Assembly: GCF_018424695.1 (NCBI RefSeq) | Contig: NZ_QTNQ01000032.1 | Span: 1 to 41,721, forward strand | Direction: 5' to 3' | Length of the DNA: 41,721 nt | Origin: Vannielia litorea | GTDB taxonomy: Bacteria > Pseudomonadota > Alphaproteobacteria > Rhodobacterales > Rhodobacteraceae | Part shown: one piece after another, positions 1 to 8,555 of the stretch | Layout of the letters: each line of letters opens with the position of its first letter | Position numbering within the stretch: position 1 is the stretch's first letter | Program-made: the position numbers and the translations under genes | Notes under the pieces: generated by a model | Database searches by the model: none | What the model was told of the DNA's origin: nothing | Seen by the model: only the letters and a program-made list of their open reading frames with translations

Positions 1-996
1 CCCCACGCCCGGCAACGGCCCCATCACCCCCGCCTCCGCGCAGGAGGGCGCCAGGCCGGGGGCGGGCTCTTCGGGAAAGATGCAGCGGTAGCAGGGCGCG
101 CCGTTCACAGGGTCGAAGACCGAAAGCTGCCCCTCCCACTGCGAGAGCGCGCCGGAGATCAGCGGAACACCCGCGGCCACGGCAAGATCGTTTGCAAGGT
201 AGCGAGTGGCGGAGTTGTCGGTGCCATCGAGGATCATGTCGGCCCCGGCGACCAGTTCGGGGCCGTTCTCGTGCGTAAGGCGCGCGGCGCGCGCCGTCAC
301 CTGGACATGCGGGTTCAGCGCCGCCATCGCGGCGGCGGCGCTCTCGGCCTTGTTCCGGCCTTGGGCATCTGTGCGGTGAATCACCTGCCGCTGTAGGTTC
401 GAGGCATCCACCTCGTCGTCATCCAGCACGGTCACATGCCCCACCCCGGCGGCGGCGAGGTAGAGCAACGCGGGCGAGCCGAGGCCCCCCGCTCCGATCA
501 CCAGCACGCGGGCGGCCTTGAGCTTCTTCTGCCCCGGCCCGCCGATCTCGCGCAGCACGATGTGGCGGGCATAGCGGGTGAGTTCGTCGGGGGTGAGGCG
601 CCCGGGGTCGGCCTGCGCCTCATTCGACACGGTTTCAGGCTCGGGCTCTGAAGGCTCGGAGGGCACCGCGCGGCGCGCATTGAACCGGGCGGCCTGTGCC
701 GCGCGCTCGGCATCGCGCTTGTCCTGTGCCACCTCGATATCCACCGCCTCGCGCCGCAGGGACTTGAGCAGGTAGCCGTAGCCGACCGCGATGGACCCGA
801 AGAGCAGGACGATGAACCAGAGTTCCCATTGTTTGCCGGTGATCTCGCGCAACGCGTTTCCCTCCGGCAGCAGACGGTTGATCGCAAGCGCCGCGCCCAC
901 CACGGCGCCCACACCGAGCTGGCGCTGCCAGAGCCGCGCGCCCAGCGCCGCGCCGCCCCACCAGACCAGCGCCATCAGTGCAAAGACCAGAAGCAT
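1..996 (-). CDS. moeB: MoeB/ThiF-family adenylyltransferase with N-terminal membrane anchor (partial)
   Basis: E1-like enzyme that, in the MoeB family, adenylates the C-terminal Gly-Gly of the molybdopterin synthase small subunit (MoaD). The frame is open for 332 codons and runs off the left edge, so the C-terminus is missing. Residues 1-18 and about 59-77 are hydrophobic and precede a charged linker; the catalytic domain starts near residue 133. The nucleotide-binding motif GAGGLGSP lies at 168-175, DGTDN at 257-261, the first zinc pair CYRC at 302-305 and the putative catalytic Cys (SCAEAG) at 319. The second zinc pair would lie beyond the edge. The ATG shares one base with the dut stop (TGATG), so it is probably translationally coupled and last in the rpoH-dut operon. 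The membrane extension is absent from E. coli MoeB. A ThiF role in thiamine synthesis cannot be excluded. Confidence 0.88.
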   Translation of the reverse strand, partial: MLLVFALMALVWWGGAALGARLWQRQLGVGAVVGAALAINRLLPEGNALREITGKQWELWFIVLLFGSIAVGYGYLLKSLRREAVDIEVAQDKRDAERAAQAARFNARRAVPSEPSEPEPETVSNEAQADPGRLTPDELTRYARHIVLREIGGPGQKKLKAARVLVIGAGGLGSPALLYLAAAGVGHVTVLDDDEVDASNLQRQVIHRTDAQGRNKAESAAAAMAALNPHVQVTARAARLTHENGPELVAGADMILDGTDNSATRYLANDLAVAAGVPLISGALSQWEGQLSVFDPVNGAPCYRCIFPEEPAPGLAPSCAEAGVMGPLPGVG

Positions 997-1463
997 CAGC
1001 CCGTCCCGGTTGAGCCGAATCCACCAACCCCGCGCGCCGTCTCCGAAAGAGCCCCGGCGGGGCTGAAGGCCGCCTGCACCACCGGCGCGACGACCAGCTG
1101 CGCGATGCGCTCACCATGCTGCACGGTGAAAGGCTCGGCCCCGAGGTTGATCATCAGGATGCCCAGCGGCCCGCGATAATCGCTGTCGATGGTGCCCGGC
1201 GTGTTCACCAGCGTCACCCCGTGCTTTGCCGCAAGGCCGGAGCGGGGCCGCACCTGAATCTCGTATCCCTGCGGGATCTCCACGCGCAGCCCCGAGGGCA
1301 CGATGGCACGGGCGCCGGGGGCCAGCGTGACGCCCGCGCTGCGCTGCGCCTCGGGCAGGTTCGCCCGCACGTCGGCCCCGGCGGCACCGGAGGTTTCGTA
1401 AGCGGGGAGGGCAATGGCGGGGTCGGCCCCGTCATCGAGAATGCACAGGATTTCGGGGGTCAC
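996..1463 (-). CDS. dut: Deoxyuridine 5'-triphosphate nucleotidohydrolase (dUTPase)
   Basis: Hydrolyses dUTP to dUMP and pyrophosphate, keeping uracil out of DNA and feeding dTMP synthesis; cytoplasmic homotrimer in the family. The 155-residue protein has all five trimeric dUTPase motifs: AGADVRA (28-34), PRSGLA (73-78), [10 protein letters not shown] (90-99, with the catalytic Asp), GERIAQLVV (117-125) and the glycine-rich tail [10 protein letters not shown] (144-153). Length is normal for the family. It starts with GTG, overlapping the coaBC stop as GTGA, and its own stop overlaps the next ATG, so it sits in a tightly coupled operon. The coaBC-dut pairing is common in bacteria. Confidence 0.97.
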   Translation of the reverse strand: MTPEILCILDDGADPAIALPAYETSGAAGADVRANLPEAQRSAGVTLAPGARAIVPSGLRVEIPQGYEIQVRPRSGLAAKHGVTLVNTPGTIDSDYRGPLGILMINLGAEPFTVQHGERIAQLVVAPVVQAAFSPAGALSETARGVGGFGSTGTG

Positions 1464-2653
1464 GTAAGCGCCTCTGCAATACGGGCGGCGAGCTGTTGGG
1501 CCACCTGGTCCTTGCTCATCCGGGGCAGCGCATCGGCGCCCTCCGCCGTCAGGATCGTCACCGCGTTTTCGCTGCCGCCCATGATGCCGGTTTCCGGCGA
1601 TACATCATTGGCGATGATCCAATCACAGCCCTTGCGCTTCAGCTTGGCTTCGGCATGGGCGATCAGGTCGTCGGTCTCAGCGGCGAAGCCCACCACGAGG
1701 CCGGGCCTCTGGTCCAACTTCGACACCTCCGCCAGAATGTCAGGGTTCTCGGCAAACTCCAGCGGCGCGATCCGCCCCGAGCCGTCCTTCTTGATCTTCG
1801 AGGCGCTCTCCGAGACCACCCGCCAATCGGCCACGGCGGCGGCGAATACCGCCGCATCGGCGGGCAACGCGGCAAAGACCGCCTCATGCATCTGCGCCGC
1901 CGTCTCCACCTTGACCACGTTCGCCCCCTCGGGCGGCGGCACCGAGGCCGGGCCGGTCACGAAGGTCACCGATGCGCCCAGCCCCATCAGGGAGCGGGCC
2001 AGCGCCGTGCCCTGTGCCCCCGAGGAGCGGTTGGCGATGTAGCGCACCGGGTCAATCGGCTCATGGGTCGGCCCGGAGGTCAGCACGATATGCTTGCCCT
2101 TGAGCGGCCCGTCGGCCAGCGCCTCGCCCACGGCCGCCACGATCTCGGGCACCTCGGCCATGCGCCCCGGCCCATATTCGCCGCAGGCCATCTCGCCCTC
2201 GGCGGGGCCGGTGAAGCGCACGCCATCGGCCCGCAGCGTTGCCACATTGCGCTGGTTGGCCGGGTGCAGCCACATCCGCACGTTCATCGCAGGCGCGCAA
2301 AGCACGGGCTTGTCGGTGGCCATCAGCAGGGTGGAGGCAAGGTCATTCGCGTGGCCATTGGCCATCTTGGCCAGCAGATCGGCGGTGGCGGGGGCGACGA
2401 CCACGAGGTCAGCGGCGCGGCTGAGTTCGATATGGCCCATTTCGCGCTCATCCGTCAGGTCGAACAACTCGCGATACACCTTCTCGGCGGCCAGAGCCGA
2501 AACCGAAAGCGGCGTCACGAACTCTTCGGCGGCCTTGGTCAGCACCGGCGTCACATGGGCCCCCTGTTCGCGCAACCGCCGGATCAGGTCCAGCGACTTG
2601 AAGGCGGCAATGCCGCCGGCGATGACGAGTAGGATTTTCTTGCCTGCCAACAT
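1460..2653 (-). CDS. coaBC: Bifunctional phosphopantothenoylcysteine decarboxylase / phosphopantothenate-cysteine ligase
   Basis: Catalyses two consecutive steps of coenzyme A synthesis: CoaB joins cysteine to 4'-phosphopantothenate and CoaC, an FMN enzyme, decarboxylates the product. The 397-residue protein has the N-terminal flavodoxin-like CoaC domain with the catalytic His in GHIELS (His74), the PAMN motif (121-124) and the clamp [12 protein letters not shown] around Cys157. The CoaB domain begins near residue 190 ([10 protein letters not shown]) and contains the KIKK segment. ATG at 2653 was chosen because MLAGKKILL is the usual family N-terminus; the frame stays open further upstream but that extension looks like a shadow of the chaN gene. 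It follows the ChaN-like gene after 64 bases and overlaps dut by four bases. Confidence 0.96.
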   Translation of the reverse strand: MLAGKKILLVIAGGIAAFKSLDLIRRLREQGAHVTPVLTKAAEEFVTPLSVSALAAEKVYRELFDLTDEREMGHIELSRAADLVVVAPATADLLAKMANGHANDLASTLLMATDKPVLCAPAMNVRMWLHPANQRNVATLRADGVRFTGPAEGEMACGEYGPGRMAEVPEIVAAVGEALADGPLKGKHIVLTSGPTHEPIDPVRYIANRSSGAQGTALARSLMGLGASVTFVTGPASVPPPEGANVVKVETAAQMHEAVFAALPADAAVFAAAVADWRVVSESASKIKKDGSGRIAPLEFAENPDILAEVSKLDQRPGLVVGFAAETDDLIAHAEAKLKRKGCDWIIANDVSPETGIMGGSENAVTILTAEGADALPRMSKDQVAQQLAARIAEALT

Positions 2654-2717
2654 GGGTTTGGCCCTCCGCTCCTGCATTCCTACCGCCGCAGCACGCGGCG
2701 CACAATCCGCGAGCGGT

Positions 2718-3521
2718 TCAGTCGCGGAAGGCGCGGCACGGGTCGTCGCGCGGCGTGGGCGGGGAGAGGGCGGTGGCATCGAAGGGCGCGTCCGCCTCCG
2801 CCGCCTCCCCCTCGAACTGGCCGAGGCTCGCCACCTGCGGCGCATCGGGCAGCCGCGCCAGAAGGGCAGGCACGCCCCAGTCCTCCCGGGCATGGCCATT
2901 GCCGGCGATGACCACCACCGGGCCGCCGGTTTCGGCCAGCGCGCGCAGGGCCTCGCCTGCAAGCGCCGCGTCCCGCAACCGTTGGGCAGCGACGAAGCCC
3001 GGCAGGATCTCGGGCGGGAGCGCATCGCAATGGGAAGCCATCTGCCCCGCCTCGCGCTCCGCCTGTTCGACCTCGGGCAAGTGATCGGCCAGTCCGAAAT
3101 CGGGCGGCGGCCCATCACCCTGCCATATCGCGGCAAACAGCTGTTCCGGCGGCTCGGCAAAGGCCCGGCGCACCAGCGGGCGCGGCAGCATGGCCCCGTA
3201 GTGCTGCAGGCCCTCCGTTGCCGCGAAGACCGGGGCATAAAGGGCAAAGTCGGGCCAGCCGCTCTCCGCCCAGTCAATCGCCTCCGGGTCGGCCTGGCCC
3301 ATGGAGTTGATGGTGCCCGCCTGCTCCGGTGTTAGCATCTCGAAGACCACCGCAGCCGGGCCGATCTGGACGATCAGTTCGGCCTGCCGTTGGTGGTGGC
3401 CGGGGTTGTCGTGAATCTCGCCCAGCACCACAACATCTGCACCAGCGGCAAAGCCGGGCAGCTCATCGGCACAGGCAGGGAGGGCGGCGCAGGCAAGCGC
3501 CGCCGCCCAGAGAGGCTTCAC
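2718..3521 (-). CDS. ChaN-family (DUF399) exported protein
   Basis: The 267-residue protein begins with a signal peptide (basic MKPLW then an Ala/Leu core) ending at LPACADEL. The Cys could be a lipobox residue, although Pro at -2 is not typical. The mature protein opens with VVLGEIHDNPGHH, the hallmark of the ChaN/DUF399 fold, followed by FEMLTPEQ and later VIAGNGHARED. Campylobacter ChaN is an iron-regulated haem-binding lipoprotein; whether this one binds haem is unknown. The GTG start overlaps the rpoH stop as GTGA, so it is coupled to rpoH and may be stress-induced with it. The family call is firm and the function is not. Confidence 0.85.
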   Translation of the reverse strand: MKPLWAAALACAALPACADELPGFAAGADVVVLGEIHDNPGHHQRQAELIVQIGPAAVVFEMLTPEQAGTINSMGQADPEAIDWAESGWPDFALYAPVFAATEGLQHYGAMLPRPLVRRAFAEPPEQLFAAIWQGDGPPPDFGLADHLPEVEQAEREAGQMASHCDALPPEILPGFVAAQRLRDAALAGEALRALAETGGPVVVIAGNGHAREDWGVPALLARLPDAPQVASLGQFEGEAAEADAPFDATALSPPTPRDDPCRAFRD

Positions 3522-4396
3522 GAGATCAGCGCCAGAACTTCCTCTGACTGCTGCTCCAGCGAGCGCCGCATCTTCTGAAAGGCTGCCGCTTCGAGCTGGC
3601 GCACGCGCTCTTTCGAGAGACCCAGCTCTTCGCCAAGGCTCTCCAGCGTGCGCTTCTCGCGCGCCAGCCGCCGCTCGCGGATGATGAACTGCTCACGCTC
3701 ATTCAGCGCGTCCATCGCCTCGGCCAGCCAGTCACGGAGTTGGGCCTTGTCATGCTCCACCTCCACCTGCTCGGCGGCCTGCGGGCCGTCGTCTTCCAGC
3801 GCGTCGATCCACTGGCGGCCATCGTCCTCGGAGCTTTGGGTGACGTTCAGCGAGAAATCGGAGCCCGAAAGACGGCCCTCCATCATCTCCACGTCCGCCA
3901 GCGGCACGCCCACTTCCGTGGCGATCTTCTGACGCAGTTGCTGGCTGTCCAGTTCCTCACCCGCCGCCGCAGCCTCGCGCTCCAGCTGGGCCTGAACCCG
4001 GCGCATATTGAAGAACAGCGATTTCTGCGAAGAGGTCGAGCCGGTGCGCACCATCGACCAGTTGCGCATCACGAACTCCTGCACGGAGGCCTTGATCCAC
4101 CACATGGCATAGGTCGAAAACCGAACGCCGCGCTCGGGGTCGAACTTGTCAGCCGCCTTCATCAGGCCAAGGCTGGCCTCCTGGATGAGGTCGTTCATCG
4201 GCGCGCCGTAACGCTTGTATTTCGCCGCCATAGAGATCGCGAGGCGCATGTAGGCCGAAATCAGGCGATGCAACGCTTGCTCGTCGCGGTGGTCGCGCCA
4301 GGCGCGGGCCAACTGCTGTTCGGTTTCGGCGTCAAGCAGTTCAGCCTGACGCGCGTGCCGGGACATGGAGGTATCGATATCGCCGTCCAAAGGCAT
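3518..4396 (-). CDS. rpoH: RNA polymerase sigma-32 family factor RpoH
   Basis: Alternative sigma factor for heat-shock or oxidative-stress promoters. Visible are region 2 (DLIQEASLGLMKAADKFD, then the -10 recognition segment RFSTYAMWWIKASVQEFV), the RpoH box QKSLFFNMRR diagnostic of sigma-32, and the region 4 helix-turn-helix LEELGLSKERVRQLEAAAF near the C-terminus. RTGSTSSQKSLFF resembles the second alphaproteobacterial paralogue (RpoHII) more than RpoHI, but I hold this loosely. ATG at 4396 was chosen over an upstream TTG because AAGGAG lies seven bases before it; this gives 292 residues. It is the first gene of the minus-strand operon. About 40-60 bases upstream are a GATC core and a TAAGA, reminiscent of Rhodobacter RpoE promoters but with a long spacer. 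Confidence 0.95.
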   Translation of the reverse strand: MPLDGDIDTSMSRHARQAELLDAETEQQLARAWRDHRDEQALHRLISAYMRLAISMAAKYKRYGAPMNDLIQEASLGLMKAADKFDPERGVRFSTYAMWWIKASVQEFVMRNWSMVRTGSTSSQKSLFFNMRRVQAQLEREAAAAGEELDSQQLRQKIATEVGVPLADVEMMEGRLSGSDFSLNVTQSSEDDGRQWIDALEDDGPQAAEQVEVEHDKAQLRDWLAEAMDALNEREQFIIRERRLAREKRTLESLGEELGLSKERVRQLEAAAFQKMRRSLEQQSEEVLALIS

Positions 4397-4496
4397 GGGG
4401 GAGCTCCTTTTCGCGGGCAAGAGAGGCCGAGCACCGACCTACCTTGTCTTATGCTAAACGAAGATTAAGACCGATCGGTTCAAAAGAAAGTGTGAA

Positions 4497-4560
4497 AAAT
4501 GCATATAAGCCCTTCCATCACAAATCTTGATGGACTTCTGCGCAAATATGCGTTGGTCAG
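4497..4560. other. AT-rich divergent promoter region with a 7-bp hairpin
   Basis: This short AT-rich stretch separates rpoH (minus) from the GST gene (plus). It contains a perfect inverted repeat TCCATCA (4514-4520) / TGATGGA (4528-4534) with a 7-base loop. The position suits an operator or the leader of either gene. No clean -35/-10 pair is visible. Confidence 0.4.
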
Positions 4561-4590
4561 ATGGTTAAGTCTGTGCGTAGCGTCACAGGT

Positions 4591-5466
4591 ATGACCAATA
4601 CACTCTACATCGGCGATCCCGCCTACTCTTCGTGGTCCCTCCGGGGCTGGCTCCTGTTCGAGAGATTCGGGCTCGAACGCAGCACCGTCTGGGTCGATTT
4701 CGCACACCGCGACGTGGCCGACCAACTGGCCAAGATCGCCCCCGCCAAGACCGTACCCGCCGTCGTGTTCGACGATGGCGCAATTCTGGGCGAGAGCCTG
4801 GCGATTGCCGAAGAACTGGCCACCCGGTTCCCTTCGGCGGGCATATGGCCGGACGACAGCCGCGCACGGGCCACGGCGCGCGCGCTGGCATCCGAGATGC
4901 ACGCTGGCTTCGGCGCACTCCGGGCAGACTGCCCCATGGCGCTGCGGGTGGCCTACGAGGGTTTTGAGCCTTCCGACGCGGTGCTAGCCGACCTCGCCCG
5001 GCTGGAGGTGATCTGGGATCACGCCAAGCGCACCGTGGGCGGCGATGGCCCTTGGCTCTGCGGCGCCCATTCCGCAGCAGATGCCTTCTTTGCCCCGGTG
5101 GCGGCGCGGATCGCAACCTATGGCCTGCCGGTGTCGGAGGCCGCAACCGGCTACGTCGCCGCCCACCTGGCCGACCCGGCCTTCCGCCGGTGGCGCGGGA
5201 TGGGCTTTGCCCGGGGCGAGGATCTGCCCTGGTATGCGATGGATCTTCCCACCCGTGGCTGGCCCGGCCCGACACCGCTGGAAGCGCGGGCGGTGGACGA
5301 AGGCCCCGCGGAGAACGACGCCTGCCCCTACTCCGGCAAGCCCGTCACCCATTTCATGGAAGCGGGCGGCAAGACATGGGGCTTCTGCAACGCCTTCTGC
5401 CGCGACAAGACCGTGCCCGACCCGCTGGCCTGGCCGGCCTTCGCGGCGCTCTACGAGGGGCGTTAA
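4591..5466 (+). CDS. Glutathione S-transferase with C-terminal YHS-like cysteine domain
   Basis: The 291-residue protein has an N-terminal thioredoxin fold with YSSWSLR (12-18), whose serines are candidate catalytic residues, followed by VPAV (cis-Pro loop) and the ES glutathione-binding pair. A GST helical C-domain runs to about residue 220. A further segment of about 50 residues follows: CPYSG (Cys245), then GFCNAFC (Cys266, Cys270), then DPLAWPAF. This order resembles the YHS/TRASH treble-clef pattern, but one of the four usual metal-binding cysteines is Ser. ATG at 4591 begins at the conserved family start; an upstream in-frame ATG at 4561 has no better ribosome site. It is divergent from rpoH and its TAA stop lies inside a possible CtrA box for comM. 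Substrate unknown. Confidence 0.88.
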   Translation: MTNTLYIGDPAYSSWSLRGWLLFERFGLERSTVWVDFAHRDVADQLAKIAPAKTVPAVVFDDGAILGESLAIAEELATRFPSAGIWPDDSRARATARALASEMHAGFGALRADCPMALRVAYEGFEPSDAVLADLARLEVIWDHAKRTVGGDGPWLCGAHSAADAFFAPVAARIATYGLPVSEAATGYVAAHLADPAFRRWRGMGFARGEDLPWYAMDLPTRGWPGPTPLEARAVDEGPAENDACPYSGKPVTHFMEAGGKTWGFCNAFCRDKTVPDPLAWPAFAALYEGR

Positions 5467-5478
5467 CCATTCACTAAC
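5463..5478 (+). promoter_or_regulatory. Possible CtrA binding site upstream of comM
   Basis: TTAA, seven bases, then CTAAC: one mismatch from the alphaproteobacterial CtrA consensus TTAA-N7-TTAAC. It includes the half-site TTAACCAT. The box ends 68 bases before the comM ATG and overlaps the GST stop codon. Competence-type genes such as comM have been reported in CtrA regulons of Rhodobacterales, which makes the position meaningful. Inference from sequence match only. Confidence 0.45.
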
Positions 5479-5497
5479 CATCCCGCTCTAGCGTGAA

Positions 5498-5517
5498 CCC
5501 CGGTGTTGCAACCGGGG
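5498..5517 (+). repeat. 7-bp hairpin in the comM leader
   Basis: Perfect inverted repeat CCCCGGT / ACCGGGG with loop GTTGCA, 29 bases before the comM start. No T-run follows, so it is not a classic terminator. It could affect mRNA stability or translation, or be incidental. Confidence 0.4.
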
Positions 5518-5546
5518 AAACGCGCATGCTTGACGGAAGCGGAGGG

Positions 5547-7058
5547 ATGCTGGCGGCGGCCTATACCGTCGCATTCGACGGTATCGAGGCGCGCCCTGTC
5601 GAGGTGCAATGCGCCGTGTCGCCGGGCATGCCCGCCTTTGCCATCGTCGGCCTGCCCGACAAGGCGGTGAGCGAGGCGCGCGAGCGGGTGCGCGCGGCGC
5701 TGGGCGCGATGGCCATTGCCCTGCCGTCGAAGAAGATCACCGTCAACCTATCGCCCGCCGACCTGCCCAAGGAGGGCTCCCACTTCGACCTGCCGATCGC
5801 GCTGGCGCTGCTGGCGGCAATCGAGATCCTGCCGCGCGAAGAAATCGCACAGGTGGTCGCGCTGGGGGAGCTTTCGCTCGATGGCAAGCTGGTGCCCGTC
5901 ACCGGCGCGCTGCCCGCCGCCATGGCCGCCGCCGAACAGGAGCGCCAGCTGCTTTGCCCGCGCGCCAGCGGGGCCGAGGCGGCCTGGGTCGGGGCCGCCG
6001 AGGTGATCGCCGCGCCGAGCCTCGCTGCCGTGGTGCGGCACTACACCGGCGAAGCCCCGATCGAGCCCTCGCAGCCCGGCGAGGTGCTGGGCAGTGCGGC
6101 GGGTAAGGACTTGCGCGATGTAAAAGGACAGGAGCGGGCCAAGCGCGCACTGGAGGTGGCCGCCGCCGGGCGGCACCACCTGCTGATGGTCGGCCCGCCC
6201 GGCTCCGGCAAGTCGATGCTGGCGGCGCGGCTGCCGGGCATCCTGCCGCCGCTCACCCCACGCGAGGCGCTGGCCACCTCCACCGTCCATTCGCTCGCCG
6301 GGCTGCTGAAGGAGGGCGGCATCAGCCGCGAAGCGCCCTACCGCGCGCCACATCACACCGCCTCCATGGCCGCCGTGGTGGGCGGCGGGCGACAGGCCAA
6401 GCCGGGGGAGGTGTCTCTGGCCCATAACGGCGTGCTCTTCATGGACGAGTTCCCCGAGTTTCCGCGTGCGGTGCTCGAAACCCTGCGCCAGCCCATCGAG
6501 ACGGGCGAAATCATGGTGAGCCGCGCCAATGCCCACGTCGCCTACCCCTGCCGCTTCATGCTGGTGGCCGCCGCGAACCCGTGCAAATGCGGTCACTTGA
6601 CCGACGCCGCCCGCGCCTGCTCTCGCGCGCCCAACTGCGGCGAAGACTATCTCGGCCGCATTTCCGGCCCTCTGCTGGACCGCTTCGACATCCGCCTCGA
6701 AGTGCCCCCCGTCGCCTACACCGATCTCGATCTGCCTCCCGCCGAGGAAGGCTCTGCCGAGGTGGCAGCGCGGGTGGCAGAGGCGCGGGGCGTGCAGCGC
6801 GCGCGGTTCGAGGCGCTGGGGGTGGAGGCCAGCACCAACGCCGATATCGAAGGCGAATTGCTCGATGAGGTGGCCCGTCCGGACGACGCGGGCATGGAGC
6901 TGCTCCAGAAGGTCGCCCAGCGCTTCGGCCTCTCGGCCCGCGGCTACCACCGCGTGATGCGTGTGGCCCGCACCATCGCAGACCTCGACGGCAGCGAAGA
7001 GGTGACCAAACCCCATGTCGCCGAGGCGGTGGGTTACCGTCTGGTGAAAGGCGCCTGA
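5547..7058 (+). CDS. comM: YifB/ComM-family Mg-chelatase-like AAA+ ATPase
   Basis: ComM is a hexameric helicase that promotes branch migration during natural transformation, and in GTA-producing Rhodobacterales during uptake of gene transfer agent DNA. The 503-residue protein has the N-terminal Lon-protease-like ChlI domain (AYTVAFDGIEARPVEVQC), Walker A GPPGSGKS (216-223), Walker B VLFMDEFPEF, a cysteine-rich insert (CKCGHLTDAARAC, then C) and the C-terminal Mg-chelatase domain. ATG at 5547 matches the usual family N-terminus and has GGAAG seven bases upstream; upstream GTG and ATG codons in frame would add unconserved residues. The gene is monocistronic and convergent with the SRPBCC gene 15 bases downstream. 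Confidence 0.95.
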   Translation: MLAAAYTVAFDGIEARPVEVQCAVSPGMPAFAIVGLPDKAVSEARERVRAALGAMAIALPSKKITVNLSPADLPKEGSHFDLPIALALLAAIEILPREEIAQVVALGELSLDGKLVPVTGALPAAMAAAEQERQLLCPRASGAEAAWVGAAEVIAAPSLAAVVRHYTGEAPIEPSQPGEVLGSAAGKDLRDVKGQERAKRALEVAAAGRHHLLMVGPPGSGKSMLAARLPGILPPLTPREALATSTVHSLAGLLKEGGISREAPYRAPHHTASMAAVVGGGRQAKPGEVSLAHNGVLFMDEFPEFPRAVLETLRQPIETGEIMVSRANAHVAYPCRFMLVAAANPCKCGHLTDAARACSRAPNCGEDYLGRISGPLLDRFDIRLEVPPVAYTDLDLPPAEEGSAEVAARVAEARGVQRARFEALGVEASTNADIEGELLDEVARPDDAGMELLQKVAQRFGLSARGYHRVMRVARTIADLDGSEEVTKPHVAEAVGYRLVKGA

Positions 7059-7073
7059 GTGGCCGCGCGCGCC

Positions 7074-7541
7074 CTAGGCGGTGGCCGAGGGGCGGGCCTC
7101 GACCTGCTTGGCAAAATCGCCCATCCGGCGGCGCAGCTGCTGAGTCAGGCTGGAGCGGCGCAGGCGCAGCGACTGCACCAGCACACGCGAGGTGATGGTG
7201 CGGGGCTTCAGCTCGATATCGAGGTTCATCCGGGTGCGCATCTTCGACAGGGCGATCAGGTCGATCATCACCACCGTATCGAGCCCGCCAATGGTGATAT
7301 CCAGCACCACATGCTCCGGCGGCTCATAGGCCGAAACCCGCGCCGTCAAGTCGCGCATCTGGCCCCGGATCGGAAACCGCATCTTCCACGCCATCCCCGC
7401 GCCCGGCGCCTCCAGCGTATCTGTGCGCGAAATCTCGTGCCCACGCCGCATGACCTGCTTTTCGAACGTTTCGTGGTCGGTGATCGCCGCGAAGACCTCG
7501 TCGATGGGTTTCTCGATGTCTTCCTTGCCGGTGAAGTTCAT
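7074..7541 (-). CDS. SRPBCC-fold protein
   Basis: The 155-residue protein starts FTGKEDIEKPIDEVFAAITD, the typical opening strand and helix of the START/SRPBCC (Bet v1-like) hydrophobic ligand-binding fold, and ends in a basic helix (RRRMGDFAKQVEARP). Middle segments RFPIRGQMRDLTARV and PEHVVLDITIGGLD are beta-strand rich. No catalytic residues are known and no signal peptide is visible. It lies 48 bases downstream of nudC on the same strand and is probably co-transcribed with it. The fold call is fairly secure; the ligand is unknown. Confidence 0.8.
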   Translation of the reverse strand: MNFTGKEDIEKPIDEVFAAITDHETFEKQVMRRGHEISRTDTLEAPGAGMAWKMRFPIRGQMRDLTARVSAYEPPEHVVLDITIGGLDTVVMIDLIALSKMRTRMNLDIELKPRTITSRVLVQSLRLRRSSLTQQLRRRMGDFAKQVEARPSATA

Positions 7542-7589
7542 TCAGCCGTTGCCCTTTTCGTGCCTGTCCCCCGGCCAATCTCTTACGCG

Positions 7590-8555
7590 TCAATCAAGCC
7601 TGTCCGCAAGCCAGTTGGCGAGCAGGAACTGCGCGATCGCACCGCGCCGGGCCGGTTTCATCGCGGGGTTCAGCCCGGCAAAGGTATCCAGCATCTCTTC
7701 CCGGGTGACCCAGCAGGCATCTTCCAGCTCCTTCGGGTCCAGCGTGATCTCGGTGGCCGTCGCCTCGCCGTGGCACCCGATCATCAGCGAGGCCGGAAAC
7801 GGCCAGGGCTGCGAGGACAGATAGCGCACCGGCCCCACCGGCACCCCGGCCTCTTCCGCCACCTCCCGGCGCACCGCCGCCTCAATGGTCTCGCCCGGCT
7901 CCATGAAGCCCGCCAGCAAAGAATACATCCCCTCCGGCCAGCCCGGCGAACGGCCCATGAGCACCGAGTTGCCATGGGTGATGAGCATGATCACAACCGG
8001 GTCCGTGCGCGGAAAGTGATGCGCCCCGCAGGCCGGGCAGCGCCGCTCCCACCCGGCGCAGGCCACCTCGCTCTTCGCGCCGCATTTGGCGCAAAACCCG
8101 TGAGTTGCGTGCCAGCCGGTGATCGCCCGCGCCGTCGCCGCGAGTTCCGCCTCCAGCGGGGTGAGGCGCGACATGGCCGCGCGCAACTCGATGAAGCGGG
8201 CGCCCTCAAGGCCGGGATAGTGCTGCTCGCTCCGATCAAGGAAGCTGTCGGGCTGCTCCGGGGTGTCTTCCGGCTCCCAATCCGAGATGTCATGGGCAAA
8301 CCAGGCGCTGCCATCGGCGGTTTCTCCGAGAAACACTTGAAGGCCCGCATGGCCAAGCACCGCCGCCCCTGCGCCCTGCGGGGCCAGCACCGGTGCCTCC
8401 TCGGGGCCCTGCATCAGCACCTTGCCGCGCCAGACGGGCAGATGCCGCGCGTGGCTGGCCCCGGCCATCCGTGCCAGCCCCTCCGCATCCCCGCGCAGCT
8501 CGGCCCGTCGCTCCAGGCCGCCGCCGCCGAATGTCACCTCTTCCGCATGCCGCAT
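7590..8555 (-). CDS. nudC: NAD(+) diphosphatase / NADH pyrophosphatase NudC
   Basis: Nudix hydrolase that cleaves NAD(H) to NMN(H) and AMP and, in E. coli, removes NAD caps from RNA. The 321-residue protein has an N-terminal NUDIX-like domain, a four-cysteine zinc ribbon (Cys155, 158, 173, 176), the Nudix box from GFMEPGET to REVAEEAGV (about 216-238) and the NudC-specific SQPWPFP motif (248-254). ATG at 8555 has GGGAGA upstream and gives normal family length; the frame continues open far upstream only because it is antisense to the cpdB-like gene. It is divergent from that gene, with about 160 bases of shared promoter region. Confidence 0.95.
   Translation of the reverse strand: MRHAEEVTFGGGGLERRAELRGDAEGLARMAGASHARHLPVWRGKVLMQGPEEAPVLAPQGAGAAVLGHAGLQVFLGETADGSAWFAHDISDWEPEDTPEQPDSFLDRSEQHYPGLEGARFIELRAAMSRLTPLEAELAATARAITGWHATHGFCAKCGAKSEVACAGWERRCPACGAHHFPRTDPVVIMLITHGNSVLMGRSPGWPEGMYSLLAGFMEPGETIEAAVRREVAEEAGVPVGPVRYLSSQPWPFPASLMIGCHGEATATEITLDPKELEDACWVTREEMLDTFAGLNPAMKPARRGAIAQFLLANWLADRLD

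Noticed and set aside
4430..4490. RpoE-dependent promoter for rpoH
   Set aside because: GATC and TAAGA cores are present but the spacer is about two bases longer than the consensus I recall and the -35 has mismatches; mentioned only in the gene entry.
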